The translations under genes were made by a program, and so were the position numbers. Source: CAZRVH01 sp964608325 (lineage in GTDB: Bacteria > Patescibacteriota > Gracilibacteria > Peribacterales > Peribacteraceae). Taken from it: a DNA stretch of 64,000 bases. The number at the start of each line of letters is the position of its first letter. Position 1 is the stretch's first letter. Shown piece by piece: positions 15,883-25,410 of the stretch. The notes under the pieces were generated by a model. That model saw only the letters and a program-made list of their open reading frames with translations. It did not search any database and was not told where the DNA came from. The stretch spans positions 48,048 through 112,047 of the forward strand of contig CAZSMX010000002.1 of the NCBI GenBank assembly GCA_964608325.1, written 5' to 3'.

Positions 15883-18614
15883 TTTCTGGTTTTAGGATCT
15901 AAGTAATTGATGGGGATCGTGTGCAGGTTCACGAAGGTCGGGCGCAGGAGCACGCCTTCGACGACGAGCGGATTGTCGTCGTTCTTCTTCATGTATAGCC
16001 AGTGGGTTCCCGGTTTTAGGGTTAACTTCCCAAGGGACGTATAGCTGTATGCGTTATTCATCGGGATGATTTGGCGCGGGATTCTTTTCGCCAGTTCTTC
16101 CTGGCTGTTGTTCGATACATCCACAAGTTGTTGCACCCTCGCACGCACGGTTCTTAGCCGTAAGTAGCGGGTATCGGGATTATCCAACACCAGGGTGGGG
16201 ATGGTTTCGTTGCCGACGCTGATATCAAGCGTATTGCGCGTGGGCATTGCGCGGAGGAATAACTCATACTCGCCCTCCTTTTCGACTTTAAGGGGGATTT
16301 TGATCGCTGATTTTCGAGGTAGGCCTATAAAACTTGAAGTCAGCGTGTCATACGTTCCCGGAATGATCATGTTCAGGTAGTTGTACTTACCCAGAGTGAA
16401 GACGTTGAACATCGAGTAAATGATATTGAAATACAGGCTGCTCGGGATGAGGTTTTCATTAAACGCCAAGCTCGCGATACTCGGCCTGAAGAACATATTC
16501 GTATTCAGCTTCGCATACACATCCATTTCTGTTTTCGCTTTGTTCTTCGTGATGATATCCAGCGAAGTCGCATTTGGGTCAATATTCCTGCTATCCAGTG
16601 TCATTTCATACACGGCGGAATTCGGTGTTACCGTCTGTTTGTAGCACCTAAAAGACGTCCAATCCAAATTGATGTATTCCTTGGCGGGCATATCCGTCTG
16701 CGACGATGTGAGTTCGTACAATACGAACCCGCTGTTCTCGAATTTTTTTTCAAGGAATACGGGCGCGTCGTTGACGTTCTTTGTAAGAATGGATTCGATA
16801 TTGCTCAGGTATTCATTCGTGCTGAATCTGTTGGGCCCCGTTTCCTTGCTGATGATGAGATAGCGAATATCCTGTTCCTGCAGCGTGGACATCCACCAAT
16901 CCTCGTTATTGAGAATCGCCCATAGCATGAAGAAGAAATCGTTTTTGTTGCGGATGTCTCCTGACAATCCGAAGTGATAACTCGGTTTGTTAAGATAGTA
17001 AATGAAGAACTTGTCGATGAATTTGTGCCGGACCCCGTTCATGTCGGTTGTTCTTTTTTGTGCTTCGCTTGGCGGCAGAACGATCGTTTTTCCTTCCGGC
17101 AGCATGTCCAGCTTGTCTCTGATTTCCTTGATGTCTCGCACGGGGTAGGGGGTCAGGAAATCATTGAAATCACCGGAAAGGAACGTATTTCGATAGCTCC
17201 AACTGCTCATTAACGGGATGAAAAACAGAATGAGAAGTAATCCAAAGCTCCACCTTGGGAATTTTTGCAGGGATTTCAAATGCCGCGAGAGGTGGGCATG
17301 GATATGTACGAGCCCGATCGGCATGAGCATCATCAGGATCGTGAACGTGATGAATTGGAATCGGTGCGGGAAGCGCAGGATTTCAATCGTAGAAGCGCAC
17401 ACGGACACGATTGCGTTTGCAAGGAAGCCGTGCGCCTCGTAGAGCGAGTTGACCACGAGCGATAGCAGACGATGGAATGTGGGAATATAGGTGTTTGGCG
17501 TATATCCCAGTGCGAACCACACTGAAAGCAGGAGCAGGATTCCCACGCAGTCCAGCAACCTGCTTTGCTTTTCCGTTGGAAACAGCGACCGCTTTACGGA
17601 AGGTATGAAAGGAATCAATCCTATGAGGAAGTAGAAGAAATTCGGGATGCGCGGATAGGGCGGCGAATACTGGCCGTACAGGTAGTTGTCCATGATGCTG
17701 GTGATATCAAGGGACAGCTGCTTGATGAGCGGGATCGACGTGTTCCGAATGAGGAAATAGTTCACCGGTACGGTGTCCTGCAGATTTTCGAAGCCATGCA
17801 GAAAGAAAAACTTCGTCGCCAATCCGTAGGGGAGGATCGTCAATCCTGCCAGCATAAGCGTTGCCAGCGTGAAATGTTTCCCGCGGCTAACCAGGCGCCG
17901 GATCGTTCCCGCAACAGGATCTGCCGGTTTGCTCTTCCATACGAGGTAGAGCATCACGAGCATGTGAACGATGCAATAAATGACAATGTAATGCACGGCG
18001 GGGTTAATAGCCGCCACGAGATCGGCCGCCATTAGGATGCGCCAAGGGTGTTTTGGCTTCAGGAAAGCCGCGATTAGCAGGAGAAGGAAGCTGCCGAAGA
18101 ACAAATTGAAGCCCAGGACCAATGTGTAGAAGTGCGTGATCTTCGAATAGGTCAGGATCAGGTTAAACAACATGACGCTCGCGGCGGATGCATACAGCAG
18201 CTTCCCGGGCGAAAGGTCGGGCGTAAAACGGCGCAGGAACGAAATGAGTGCCACGAATCCGAAATACGACGAACCGATGGAGGAGAGAATGATCGCGAAG
18301 GGGACGAGTTTGTAATAACGCATCCACGTCGTCAGGATGGAATATCTGACTCGGAATTCATATCCGTTTGTCAGCTCGCTGAATTTTCCCTGAATCTGGT
18401 CCCAAAACTGCGTTTTTGCATCGAAGATGGGCACCATTTCGTCAAAGCTCAAAACGGCATCACCGCTTAAAATCGAAGGAATTGATGCGATCAGCCCCCT
18501 GAAAATGAACGCATAGATAGCGCAGAAGATTCCGAATACGACCATGTAATGCACCCAAAGGCGCGGGTGACGATCGGATTGCTTTGCCGGCAAGGGTATC
18601 AGGGAAGCGTTCAT
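15879..18614 (-). CDS. Large polytopic membrane protein, GT-C/YfhO-like
   Basis: The 911-aa protein has about a dozen membrane helices in residues 20-500, with SGDAVLSFDEMVPIFDAKTQ in the first outer loop where GT-C enzymes carry acidic catalytic residues. An outer beta-rich domain and an all-beta C-terminus follow (VEKEGEYELFLRAMPTRNT, LTLKPGTHWLYMKKNDD), resembling sugar-binding sandwiches. The architecture matches lipid-linked-sugar-dependent glycosyltransferases such as AftD or YfhO-like proteins; I cannot assign sugar or acceptor. It is coupled by ATGA to the next gene and lies 4 nt after the flippase. Confidence 0.7.
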   Translation of the reverse strand: MNASLIPLPAKQSDRHPRLWVHYMVVFGIFCAIYAFIFRGLIASIPSILSGDAVLSFDEMVPIFDAKTQFWDQIQGKFSELTNGYEFRVRYSILTTWMRYYKLVPFAIILSSIGSSYFGFVALISFLRRFTPDLSPGKLLYASAASVMLFNLILTYSKITHFYTLVLGFNLFFGSFLLLLIAAFLKPKHPWRILMAADLVAAINPAVHYIVIYCIVHMLVMLYLVWKSKPADPVAGTIRRLVSRGKHFTLATLMLAGLTILPYGLATKFFFLHGFENLQDTVPVNYFLIRNTSIPLIKQLSLDITSIMDNYLYGQYSPPYPRIPNFFYFLIGLIPFIPSVKRSLFPTEKQSRLLDCVGILLLLSVWFALGYTPNTYIPTFHRLLSLVVNSLYEAHGFLANAIVSVCASTIEILRFPHRFQFITFTILMMLMPIGLVHIHAHLSRHLKSLQKFPRWSFGLLLILFFIPLMSSWSYRNTFLSGDFNDFLTPYPVRDIKEIRDKLDMLPEGKTIVLPPSEAQKRTTDMNGVRHKFIDKFFIYYLNKPSYHFGLSGDIRNKNDFFFMLWAILNNEDWWMSTLQEQDIRYLIISKETGPNRFSTNEYLSNIESILTKNVNDAPVFLEKKFENSGFVLYELTSSQTDMPAKEYINLDWTSFRCYKQTVTPNSAVYEMTLDSRNIDPNATSLDIITKNKAKTEMDVYAKLNTNMFFRPSIASLAFNENLIPSSLYFNIIYSMFNVFTLGKYNYLNMIIPGTYDTLTSSFIGLPRKSAIKIPLKVEKEGEYELFLRAMPTRNTLDISVGNETIPTLVLDNPDTRYLRLRTVRARVQQLVDVSNNSQEELAKRIPRQIIPMNNAYSYTSLGKLTLKPGTHWLYMKKNDDNPLVVEGVLLRPTFVNLHTIPINYLDPKTRK

Positions 18615-18618
18615 GCGA

Positions 18619-19869
18619 TCAGAGCGTCGCTGGATGATGGGAAATCCGGTGGAGATTTGCAGCCTGATGCTTCTTATGAAGCAACGCGATCGTGAATATC
18701 ATACCGAATGCGATCATGATTACGGCTTGAACTTTGGCAATCGATTGCATGTCATGACCGAAAACGATCAGTCCAGCCACTTGAGCCGCCGCGAGTCCGC
18801 CCGTCAGCGCCAGGTGGATATTTCTGTGTAGGACGCTCAGGAATTGGAAGCTGAAATTGATGAAGCAGTATGCGGTCGCAGCTGCGAATAGCATGGGTAG
18901 TGCCCTATGGTCGATCTGTGATGCGTCGGGGCTTATGAATGTCAAAAGCGGCATTGCGGCGACATAGAAGCCTGCTACGCAGACAAGGCAGATGCCGACG
19001 ATGACCCCATAAGAAGAAAGCACCATATGCGTGAAATTGTTCGTACGTAGGAATGACAAGGAAGCCCTGCTCACGCTGGAGCTATTGAGGAACAGCACGC
19101 TCGCTATGAAGTTCATGATTCCGTACACGCCAGCCTGTTCGCTGCTGAGAATGTGCTTTGCCCATAAGATGTCGATTTTTAGTGCCAAGCCGACCAGCAC
19201 CGTGGATGCGAGGATGCATACCGCGACATTGAAATCCTTGGCCGAACTGAAGCTCAGGGAAAATGAACGGAGATACGTGCGCAGCGACTTCGGTACGATG
19301 ATGATATTGACCAATAGAGCGCAGGAGCTTGCGAGAAGCATGATCCACGCGGCATCGGTGGAGTGGTAGCCGTCGTAAAAAAAGACGAGGCAGAGGGGCA
19401 GGCGGCTGATGCTTTCCGTGATAAGGGAGACGGCGTGATGCGTGCAATGGTCTTCGGACGCGAAAATTCCCTGCATGATGCCGTTGATAACATAGGTGAA
19501 CGCGCATCCGGATACGATAATGAAGGGCAGCGGCGATTCGAAATGGAGGAACTTTGCGATAATGCCACTGAAACCGGCAATTACCGCCGCTTCGGCAATA
19601 GCGATCGGCAGTAGCGTCGCAATCGTTCTTCCGATGCTTTTACGCAAATTCCCCGTTTCCTTGCGCACCAACAGCAGTTGGTTCCTTGCCGATGTCTGGC
19701 TGACGGAAAAGAGGAACGTCGTCGCAAGGATGCTCGTGATTTCCGCGAACGAATGGGCCGGGAGCCGCAGGGCGATCAACATGAAGATAATGTTGAACAG
19801 GTTTGCTCCGTTGATCGCGATTCCAATGATTGCCTGTGAATACAGCATGGATGTTTTTTTCATAGTCAT
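18619..19869 (-). CDS. Polysaccharide flippase (Wzx/MATE-like)
   Basis: The 416-aa protein has about 12 evenly spaced membrane helices and short loops, the pattern of O-antigen or teichoic-acid flippases of the MVF superfamily (for example SQAIIGIAINGANLFNIIFMLI and TDAAWIMLLASSCALLVNIIIV). It should move lipid-linked glycan units across the membrane. ATG 19869 overlaps the stop of the GT4-CsaB fusion (ATGA), supporting translational coupling. No strong sequence signature exists in this family, so the call rests on topology and context. Confidence 0.7.
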   Translation of the reverse strand: MTMKKTSMLYSQAIIGIAINGANLFNIIFMLIALRLPAHSFAEITSILATTFLFSVSQTSARNQLLLVRKETGNLRKSIGRTIATLLPIAIAEAAVIAGFSGIIAKFLHFESPLPFIIVSGCAFTYVINGIMQGIFASEDHCTHHAVSLITESISRLPLCLVFFYDGYHSTDAAWIMLLASSCALLVNIIIVPKSLRTYLRSFSLSFSSAKDFNVAVCILASTVLVGLALKIDILWAKHILSSEQAGVYGIMNFIASVLFLNSSSVSRASLSFLRTNNFTHMVLSSYGVIVGICLVCVAGFYVAAMPLLTFISPDASQIDHRALPMLFAAATAYCFINFSFQFLSVLHRNIHLALTGGLAAAQVAGLIVFGHDMQSIAKVQAVIMIAFGMIFTIALLHKKHQAANLHRISHHPATL

Positions 19870-22268
19870 GGATTTGGAATGAAAGGGGTCAGGGGGAGGG
19901 GGGTGCCATCTTCGGTGCGTACGGCACTTTTCATCGCTTCCACGATACCGATGTGCTCCATTGCCTTTTCCCGAAGCCTCTTTTTTTGCTCGTTTAGATG
20001 TTCGATAACGGACGGAAGCGATTGCATCAGTTTTGCATGAAGCGCATTCAATTTTTCTGCGGAAAAAGTCTCGTCCATTTCAATGCCCCATTGTTCGCAG
20101 CCGATTTCCCGGAGGAATCTGCGGATTTTCTCGTCGTAGATAAGCGCGATGAAAGGCGTGCTGTTGATGCAGGCAAAGACCAGGGAATGGAGTCTCATTC
20201 CCCAGATCACATCCGTGTTTCTCAACGTAAGAAAGGCCGTATTCGTCGATAGTTTATGATGCACCGAACAGCGCTCCGTCGCGCTGATGTGCTGCATGAT
20301 TTCGTGGCTGACGACGATGTCGTTGTGCGGGTGGAATGCCGTTTGGAAGGGGAGGAAAGTGAGTGTGAGATCTTTGTTCTCGGACAGGCATTTCTGCGCG
20401 GCAAATCCGATTTCCTTGATGAACCTGGCGTATTGGTCCTGATGCTCGACCTGATATGCGGGTGCGATGGCAAGCGTCCGGAACCTGGTCGTTGGCAGTC
20501 TTGATGCCGCGGTATCCAAAAACGAGAGATCCGAGGCTGGCTTGATGTCGCTGCGACCGGACAAGGCCGTTGCGTCCTTGAAGCTCGTTTCGTCCCTGAC
20601 CGTCACGGCATGCGCATATCGCAGGCAAAACGCAGTCATGGCCTTTGCCAGGCGCGTGTGAATGTCCCCGATGCCGATTCCCAAAAGAAGGGTTTTCTTT
20701 CTCCATATGAGATTGGCGATCGTCAAAAGGCACATTTCTGCGAGCAGGCCGTAACGCGATCTGCCGGATGCCTTCTTGATCAGTTTGAACTGGTCTCCTC
20801 CGCCCACCACGACCACGGATGATTCCAGGAACGCGCGCAGGGTCCTGATGGAAAATTTGCCGCTGGGAACGGAGCGAACGCCATGGGCGTGAGCCGTCTG
20901 CTTGTCATTCGTGGAAAGCACCACGCAATCTTCTTTCCCAAGCAAGCGAAGGCATACGTCAAGAAGGTATTCATCGCCGAGGTTTGCTTGTCCGTACGCA
21001 CCCGCGACGAGTATCGGCTTTGCCTTTCTTGCATCCATCAACGATTCATACAGTTGCGAGGTTTTTTCCGCGACCACCGGCCAGACCCTTTTGCGCTTCA
21101 GTTCCTGCACGAACATCTGCGCATGCGACTCGGTATGGAGGTTGCGGTTGGAAAACGCCTCCATCCTTTTTTTCAGGGAGTTTTTGTAAAAATTGAAGGT
21201 AAAGGCATCATTCTGGATAAGCGGTCTCAGGGCCTCCGACACAAGGAACGGGGTTTCGGTTCCGATCGTAATGGACAAAACATAGCTTCCGCCGTTTGTT
21301 TGCCTGTACGGAAGGATCATGCAGTCGATGAGGTCGTAAAAATGGTTGATCTGCTCATCGGTGACGGTGCCGAACCAAACGATCCTTCCGTTTGATTCGC
21401 GAACCATTGCCTTCAGTTTTTCGATATAGGCGCACAACTCTGGATTTGTCAGATAATCCGGATGGATGCTTCCTGCGATCAGGAGAACGCTTTTGGGATG
21501 TTCTTTCAGATATTCGTTAAATTCCTCAAAGAGAAATTCGAGTCCCTTATATTTTGAAATGTAACCGAAGAAGCCGAAAACGGTGCCCGCATCCTGGGGA
21601 AGGTCAAATTCTTGCAACAGCAGCTGCCTGGAGAGGGGATTTTGCGAACGCAAGATCGTGGCGCCATGGGGTATGACCGAGATTTTCTCTTCCCTGACTC
21701 GGTATTCGCCCGTCAGCACCCTGCGGCCGTATTCCTCGTGAACGATGATATGCGTTGCGACCGCTCCTACCGCTTTATAGAACAGCCAGAAGCCCATCCG
21801 GATGAAAACCGGATGAATACGAACGTTGTAAATTTCATTAAAGGTACGGTTGATCTGTTGCTTTGAAATGACGTGATGGAGCGTAATGATGCAGTTTGAT
21901 CGCATCCTGACCATGAGCATGAAGAAGATGAGCGAGGGCAGCGATGTAATTCCCCCGTACAGGAAAATTTCATGCTCGATGTGGATGATGTCGAACGCGT
22001 CGCTCTTCCAAAGCTGCTTCAGGATGGACCAAAAAGGGTGTTTGCCTTTTTGATAGCACCTGTTGATGAAGACTCGGCTGTCTTCGGATTCTTCGAAATA
22101 CGTTTCAGGTTGTGAAAAGTATTCCGTGAATATTGTCGTATCACATTCCTGCTTTGCGTGTTTCGTTTTGTTCTTATTGAGCATTTCCATGTATTGCGCC
22201 ACGGCACTCATTTTCGTGAGCAATTTGCGTTCTTTATCCGGATAGGGAGATATCATCGCGAGTCGCAT
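19866..22268 (-). CDS. Fusion: GT4 glycosyltransferase + CsaB-type polysaccharide pyruvyltransferase
   Basis: The 800-aa protein joins two enzymes usually encoded separately. Residues 1 to about 415 form a GT-B glycosyltransferase (HIEHEIFLYGG, VIPHGAT, FGFFGYISKYKGLEFL, then a C-terminal domain with NGGSYVLSITIGTETPFLVSEA). Residues about 424-790 are a pyruvyl transferase: GAYGQANLGDEYLLDVCLRLL, VVVGGGDQFKL, the central LLGIGIGD and the late VIWGMRLHSLVFACINSTPFIAL. CsaB enzymes add pyruvate ketals to wall polysaccharides, which lets SLH-domain S-layer proteins bind. The C-terminus overlaps the flippase start. An extended -10 promoter lies upstream at 22304-22312. Confidence 0.85.
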   Translation of the reverse strand: MRLAMISPYPDKERKLLTKMSAVAQYMEMLNKNKTKHAKQECDTTIFTEYFSQPETYFEESEDSRVFINRCYQKGKHPFWSILKQLWKSDAFDIIHIEHEIFLYGGITSLPSLIFFMLMVRMRSNCIITLHHVISKQQINRTFNEIYNVRIHPVFIRMGFWLFYKAVGAVATHIIVHEEYGRRVLTGEYRVREEKISVIPHGATILRSQNPLSRQLLLQEFDLPQDAGTVFGFFGYISKYKGLEFLFEEFNEYLKEHPKSVLLIAGSIHPDYLTNPELCAYIEKLKAMVRESNGRIVWFGTVTDEQINHFYDLIDCMILPYRQTNGGSYVLSITIGTETPFLVSEALRPLIQNDAFTFNFYKNSLKKRMEAFSNRNLHTESHAQMFVQELKRKRVWPVVAEKTSQLYESLMDARKAKPILVAGAYGQANLGDEYLLDVCLRLLGKEDCVVLSTNDKQTAHAHGVRSVPSGKFSIRTLRAFLESSVVVVGGGDQFKLIKKASGRSRYGLLAEMCLLTIANLIWRKKTLLLGIGIGDIHTRLAKAMTAFCLRYAHAVTVRDETSFKDATALSGRSDIKPASDLSFLDTAASRLPTTRFRTLAIAPAYQVEHQDQYARFIKEIGFAAQKCLSENKDLTLTFLPFQTAFHPHNDIVVSHEIMQHISATERCSVHHKLSTNTAFLTLRNTDVIWGMRLHSLVFACINSTPFIALIYDEKIRRFLREIGCEQWGIEMDETFSAEKLNALHAKLMQSLPSVIEHLNEQKKRLREKAMEHIGIVEAMKSAVRTEDGTPLPLTPFIPNP

Positions 22269-22303
22269 TTTTTGATATGTATATGGAAAACAGGAATCTC
22301 TTG

Positions 22304-22312
22304 ATTATAGCA
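22304..22312 (-). promoter_or_regulatory. Extended -10 promoter for the glycan block
   Basis: On the minus strand TGCTATAAT is a perfect TGn-TATAAT extended -10 element, about 30 nt upstream of the ATG at 22268. No good -35 is visible. Confidence 0.55.
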
Positions 22313-22364
22313 TAAAAGACGATCCAAATCGACCCTTTCCAGCACCCTAAAACAACCATATAAC

Positions 22365-24017
22365 CTATTTCCAAGCCTTTTCTCTATATTCCAGGATACA
22401 GCGATGCGTATTGAAGTACGAAAGCAGTGCCATGCTTCTTTTCATGCGATCGATCCATCCGTCCTTGGAATCGGCGTAATACGAAGGGATGATTTCGAAT
22501 TCGAGTTGCGTATACAGATCTTCGGCATCTTGCTTTACCATTTCTTCGATGCCGCCGTGGCCCATTTCGGGTCCGATTCTCCATCCTGATTCCGGATCCA
22601 TGGCGTATGCTTCCGCCCACCATCCGTCCAATACCGACAGGTTGATGCCGCCGTTCATGGCGGCCTTCATGCCCGACGTACCGGATGCTTCTTTCAGTCG
22701 CTCAGGCGTATTCAGCCAGATATCCACGCCGGCCGTAAGGATCTTCGCGCTGTCCGGACTGTGATTCGGCAAATACGCGATCGAAATTTTTCCCGCGTAT
22801 TCCTTGGAGCGCTTGCTGAGGTGCTGGACTATCTCCTGGGAGAAAGAATCATTCGGATGACTGTTGCCCGAGTGTACGATTTGCAATTTTCCATTCGCAA
22901 CCGAAACGAGGCGGTCCATGTTCGCGTACAAAAGCTCCGTTTGCTTGTAGGGAACGATGCGCCGCGCGGCGACGATCGTCAAAATGTTTTCCGAAAAATC
23001 TTGCCCCGTCCGCTTCCGTACCTCCTCGCATAGCTTCTTCTTGTTTTGCTGATGCGCTTTCCACAGCTCTTCATTCGGAAGGGACAATACTTTTTTCAAT
23101 TGGTCTGGCTCTTCTTTCCAGTTCGGAACATAGGTGTCCAACATCTTGCGGATAGGTGACGACGCCCATGTAGGGTGATGGATTCCATTCGTGATGTAAT
23201 CAATGTTTCCGTTTCCAAGCATGTCGGCGGCGACTTTTCCATGAATGCGCGAAACCCCGCACGTATAAGAGCTCTCATTCATGGCGAGCAGCGTCATGGA
23301 GAGCATCTCGTCTCCGGCTACCTTTTTGATGTGCCAGGGCAGCATGTTTCCCACGATGTTCCATGCGAGGTCGTACGGAAAAACGTCGTGTCCGGCGGCA
23401 ATGGGGGTATGCGTTGTGAACGCGCAACGCTTCCGGACTTCCTTATCGTCGAAATTATTTTCTTTCAAAAGTTCCAAGGTAAGGAAGGCGGAGTGCCCCT
23501 CGTTCAGGTGAAAATGCCCGATGTCCGTATGTCCGAGGGCGCGGAGCATGCGTACTCCGCCGATTCCCAGGACTACTTCTTGCTTTACGCGCGTCGCAAG
23601 CGTCCCGCCATACAGATATTTTGTAATATCGCGATCCTCCTGTGAATTCTCCGGCAAATCCGTATCCAGAAAATAAACAGGTACGGTGTGCTTTCCCGAT
23701 TTCAACGGATACATCCAAGCGCCGACCTTCACGGTTCTTCCCTCTATGGAAACATCAATGGTAGTGCCAAGCTTGGACAGTTCCTTTTCAGGGTGCCAAT
23801 GTATGTCGCTGTATGACTGCTTTCCATTCGCATCGACATCCTGATGCGTGTAGCCGTGTTTCCAGCACATGGTCATGCAAGCAACGGGGGTTTTCAAGTC
23901 GGCGCACGATCGCATGAGATCGGCTGCCAAGATACCGAGTCCTCCTGCATACGTGGGAATGGCATTGGACATGCCGATCTCCATCGTGAAATATGCGATT
24001 TGTATGTCTTTGCTCAT
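22365..24017 (-). CDS. glgP: Alpha-glucan (glycogen/maltodextrin) phosphorylase
   Basis: The 550-aa protein is the short type of alpha-glucan phosphorylase (Thermotoga/archaeal form), releasing glucose-1-phosphate from alpha-1,4-glucans with PLP. Motifs are FTMEIGMSNAIPTYAGGLGILAADL at the N-terminus, HLNEGHSAF, FTTHTPIAAGHD and the PLP-lysine region EASGTSGMKAAMNG. Start ATG 24017 (MSKDIQIAYF) is preferred; an upstream start adds 12 unrelated residues. It provides sugar phosphate for nucleotide-sugar synthesis and pairs functionally with the GH57/GH15 operon at 8-12 kb. Confidence 0.92.
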   Translation of the reverse strand: MSKDIQIAYFTMEIGMSNAIPTYAGGLGILAADLMRSCADLKTPVACMTMCWKHGYTHQDVDANGKQSYSDIHWHPEKELSKLGTTIDVSIEGRTVKVGAWMYPLKSGKHTVPVYFLDTDLPENSQEDRDITKYLYGGTLATRVKQEVVLGIGGVRMLRALGHTDIGHFHLNEGHSAFLTLELLKENNFDDKEVRKRCAFTTHTPIAAGHDVFPYDLAWNIVGNMLPWHIKKVAGDEMLSMTLLAMNESSYTCGVSRIHGKVAADMLGNGNIDYITNGIHHPTWASSPIRKMLDTYVPNWKEEPDQLKKVLSLPNEELWKAHQQNKKKLCEEVRKRTGQDFSENILTIVAARRIVPYKQTELLYANMDRLVSVANGKLQIVHSGNSHPNDSFSQEIVQHLSKRSKEYAGKISIAYLPNHSPDSAKILTAGVDIWLNTPERLKEASGTSGMKAAMNGGINLSVLDGWWAEAYAMDPESGWRIGPEMGHGGIEEMVKQDAEDLYTQLEFEIIPSYYADSKDGWIDRMKRSMALLSYFNTHRCILEYREKAWK

Positions 24018-24144
24018 TGATGCGATTATTGTCGATTTCTTCTGGTACAACAATTGACAAAAATAAATCGCGTATTTACATCTTCTATTTCTTCGTCCTG
24101 AATGCCAGTAGTGTGTGGATACCTATTTTCTTTGCCATCAGATT

Positions 24145-25410
24145 ATGACGTACCGATTTCCTTCCGTGGTTTTCCTGGGTTTTCTTCTTTCGGCATGCAT
24201 TGTTTCCCCACAGGGTTCCGAAGGTCCGGTGACGTTCGAAAGAATAGAATTGGATGGCGAATTTCCCGCGATGACCGATTTCAGATTCATTCCTGGTTCG
24301 CTCGATTTCCTTGCGTTAAGCAGGTCTGGGAAGGTTTCATACTACGGTTTGAAGGGGGATAAGACGACGCTTCTTGCGGATTTTCAGATACCGGGCGTCC
24401 ACATGGCGGCGGATTGCGGCGCGGCAGCTCTGCAAATGGATCCGGATTTTTCGACGAATCAATTTTTCTACGTCAGCTACTGCACCGATGTGCAGACGAG
24501 CACGGTGAGCCGCTTTGTTTTCAATAAGGATTACTTTGCCCAATCGGTGAACTCCATTGCAGAAATAATCACCGTTTCCGATCCGCTTTCCACGCGTTCG
24601 ATTCATGGCGCGGGCGCCATTAATTTTGACCAATCAAAAGCCATGCTCGTGAGTTTCGGCGAGAAGGGAAGGCCGGACAGTGCCCAGGCCCTGGATAATC
24701 AACTTGGAAAAATCCTTCGTATCCTCCCGAATCGGGATCCATCGGGAAAAGGATATGACATCCCTTCGGATAACCCCCTCCTAGGCGGGGACGTAGCGGA
24801 TGATACGGTGTTTGCGTACGGCTTGCGCAATCCCTGGAGAGCATCGTTCGATGCATCAGGAAGGTATTGGATTGCCGATGTGGGCTCAACCAAGTTTGAG
24901 GAAGTGAACATCGTCACGAAGCCCGTGCCGAATTTCGGCTGGCCGAAAGCGGAGGGGGATCTTTGCATTTCTATTTGCGACGGTTTGACGTCACCGGTTA
25001 TTGCGTATGATCACACGAGTCAAACTGATCGGGAAAAAGAGGATCCCTTGGCGGATAGGTCTACAAAGTTCCGCGTGGCGTGGGTAGGGGCGGAATACGT
25101 GCCGAAAGAGGCCGACAGGTACCGCGGACTCCTGAATGGATACATGCTGTACGGCGAGTGGTACGTCGGTTGGGTACGGCTTGCGAAGGCATCCCCCGAG
25201 GGGGCATTGGTCGATGACCGTCCTTTGGCCCACCTGCCCTTCGCGGTAGCCTGGAACCAGGGGGTCGATGGCTATATGTATGCCGCGACTATGTTTGGTA
25301 ACGTGTCGGTGGATGACAATGGCAACCCACAGTTTGCCAGTCAAAAGGAAATGAATGGCGTGTTATGGCGCATGGTGCTGACCGAGGAATCAGAGCAGAA
25401 TACGCTGTGA
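24145..25410 (+). CDS. PQQ-type sugar dehydrogenase lipoprotein (GSDH/sorbosone-like)
   Basis: The 421-aa protein has a lipoprotein signal ending LLSAC (Cys near residue 18), so it should be attached to the outer face of the membrane. The mature part is a six-bladed propeller of the glucose/sorbosone dehydrogenase family: DCGAAALQMDPDFSTNQFFYVSY, IHGAGAINF, LDNQLGKILRI, VFAYGLRNPWRASFD, WIADVG and NFGWPKAEGD. ATG 24145 is chosen because it puts the lipobox at the usual distance. A GTG at 24115 is less likely. It is the only plus-strand gene in the locus, and its stop directly abuts the stop of the next minus-strand gene. No PQQ-synthesis genes are in view. Confidence 0.82.
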   Translation: MTYRFPSVVFLGFLLSACIVSPQGSEGPVTFERIELDGEFPAMTDFRFIPGSLDFLALSRSGKVSYYGLKGDKTTLLADFQIPGVHMAADCGAAALQMDPDFSTNQFFYVSYCTDVQTSTVSRFVFNKDYFAQSVNSIAEIITVSDPLSTRSIHGAGAINFDQSKAMLVSFGEKGRPDSAQALDNQLGKILRILPNRDPSGKGYDIPSDNPLLGGDVADDTVFAYGLRNPWRASFDASGRYWIADVGSTKFEEVNIVTKPVPNFGWPKAEGDLCISICDGLTSPVIAYDHTSQTDREKEDPLADRSTKFRVAWVGAEYVPKEADRYRGLLNGYMLYGEWYVGWVRLAKASPEGALVDDRPLAHLPFAVAWNQGVDGYMYAATMFGNVSVDDNGNPQFASQKEMNGVLWRMVLTEESEQNTL

